DNA of 22,184 nucleotides from NIOZ-UU13 sp049287505 (lineage in GTDB: Bacteria; Planctomycetota; Phycisphaerae; Sedimentisphaerales; Anaerobacaceae): positions 1 to 22,184 of the forward strand of contig JBAQFY010000081.1 of assembly GCA_049287505.1 (NCBI GenBank). The letters are read 5' to 3'. The notes below the pieces were generated by a model. The model did no database searches and was not told where the DNA came from. It saw only the letters and a program-made list of their open reading frames with translations. Below are positions 21,711 to 22,184 of this stretch, in pieces. A program made the translations under genes and the position numbers. Position 1 is the stretch's first letter; each line of letters opens with the position of its first letter.

Positions 21711-22184
21711 ATGACGCTATGGGTAGTAAGTGTGAGCAAAGAATTTAAGCACAATGTAATCGCAATCGTTTATGATTTTGATGGGACGCTGACTCCCCAG
21801 CCAATGCAGGAATATACCGTTTTGCCGGAAATCGGCATTAAGGACGGAAAGAAGTTTTGGAAGCAGGTAAATCAGGAGTCTGCGCAAACGAATGGGGAAG
21901 GAATTGTAGCCTATATGCGTTTGATGCTTGAAAAATCCAAGTCCAGACATTTTCCAGTTACTGCTGAGATGCTGAGAGAATTGGCGAAAAAAATCAATTA
22001 TTTCCCGGGTGTTCAAACTTATTTTAAACGAATAAATGACTATATTAAAAAGCAATTCGGCCGCGGCGTAGAAGTCAGGCATTACGTAATTTCAGGGGGC
22101 TTAAAGGAGATAATCTTAGGAACGAGTATAGCCAAATATTTTTATAAAGTATTTGCTTCAGAATATTATTACAACGAGTATGGA
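21711..22184 (+). CDS. HAD-superfamily phosphatase, partial
   Basis: The reading frame runs open to the window edge, so only 158 codons are seen. HAD motif I is VYDFDGTLTP, with nucleophile Asp and the general acid two residues later. Motif II is the Ser of YVISGGLKE. The gap of about 110 residues between them forms a C1-type helical cap, as in phosphoserine phosphatase-like (HAD-IB) enzymes. The substrate is unknown. The start is either ATG 21711 or GTG 21732 (VSKEFKHNVIAIVYDFDG). The latter gives a more typical N-terminus; neither has a strong ribosome binding site. The sequence is AT-richer than the genes on the left. It follows the REP array and has its own promoter. Confidence 0.82.
   Translation, partial: MTLWVVSVSKEFKHNVIAIVYDFDGTLTPQPMQEYTVLPEIGIKDGKKFWKQVNQESAQTNGEGIVAYMRLMLEKSKSRHFPVTAEMLRELAKKINYFPGVQTYFKRINDYIKKQFGRGVEVRHYVISGGLKEIILGTSIAKYFYKVFASEYYYNEYG

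Overview
The window looks like a chromosomal segment of a Planctomycetota-type bacterium, probably of the Phycisphaerae/Sedimentisphaerales kind. This is inferred from moderate GC, weak Shine-Dalgarno use with GTG/TTG starts, the gene neighbourhood, and unusually many short palindromes and word-like degenerate repeats between genes. The taxonomic call is an inference. No rRNA, tRNA or CRISPR array was recognised.

Layout. Bases 1-235 hold repeats and the leader of carB. carB and carA (236-4618, + strand, in the reverse of the usual order) encode carbamoyl phosphate synthase. Bases 4619-5019 are a repeat-filled spacer with REP-like hairpins. An AT-richer accessory island (5020-5538) follows, with a decayed DUF4160 gene overlapping an intact DUF2442 gene. 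From 5667 to 20489 every gene is on the minus strand. In transcription order they are pgpA, an 837-residue kinase-like/membrane protein, a radical SAM/SPASM enzyme, two unknown proteins, purA, uppS, cdsA, phoH, a PgpH-like HD phosphodiesterase, ybeY, a CNNM/CorC protein and recO. The right end (20839-21607) is a REP-associated tyrosine transposase (RAYT) flanked by inverted REP hairpins. A HAD phosphatase gene runs off the window edge.

How the genes fit. phoH-pgpH-ybeY-corC-recO merges two classical orders: phoH-yqfF-ybeY-...-recO of Firmicutes and ybeZ-ybeY-ybeX of E. coli. It joins rRNA maturation, c-di-AMP turnover, ion/envelope homeostasis and recombination. uppS, cdsA and pgpA serve envelope lipid synthesis; carAB and purA serve nucleotide synthesis.

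The most unusual signal is that palindromic elements like those between genes also sit in frame inside three protein genes: carB, recO and the 837-residue gene. In carB and recO they lie in a linker or zinc-finger loop. This resembles the in-frame palindromic elements of Rickettsia. The RAYT/REP locus, with GTAG-led hairpins at two sites in the window, gives a plausible mechanism for some of the hairpin spread. The kinase-like membrane protein and the radical SAM cluster are the best candidates for undescribed functions.
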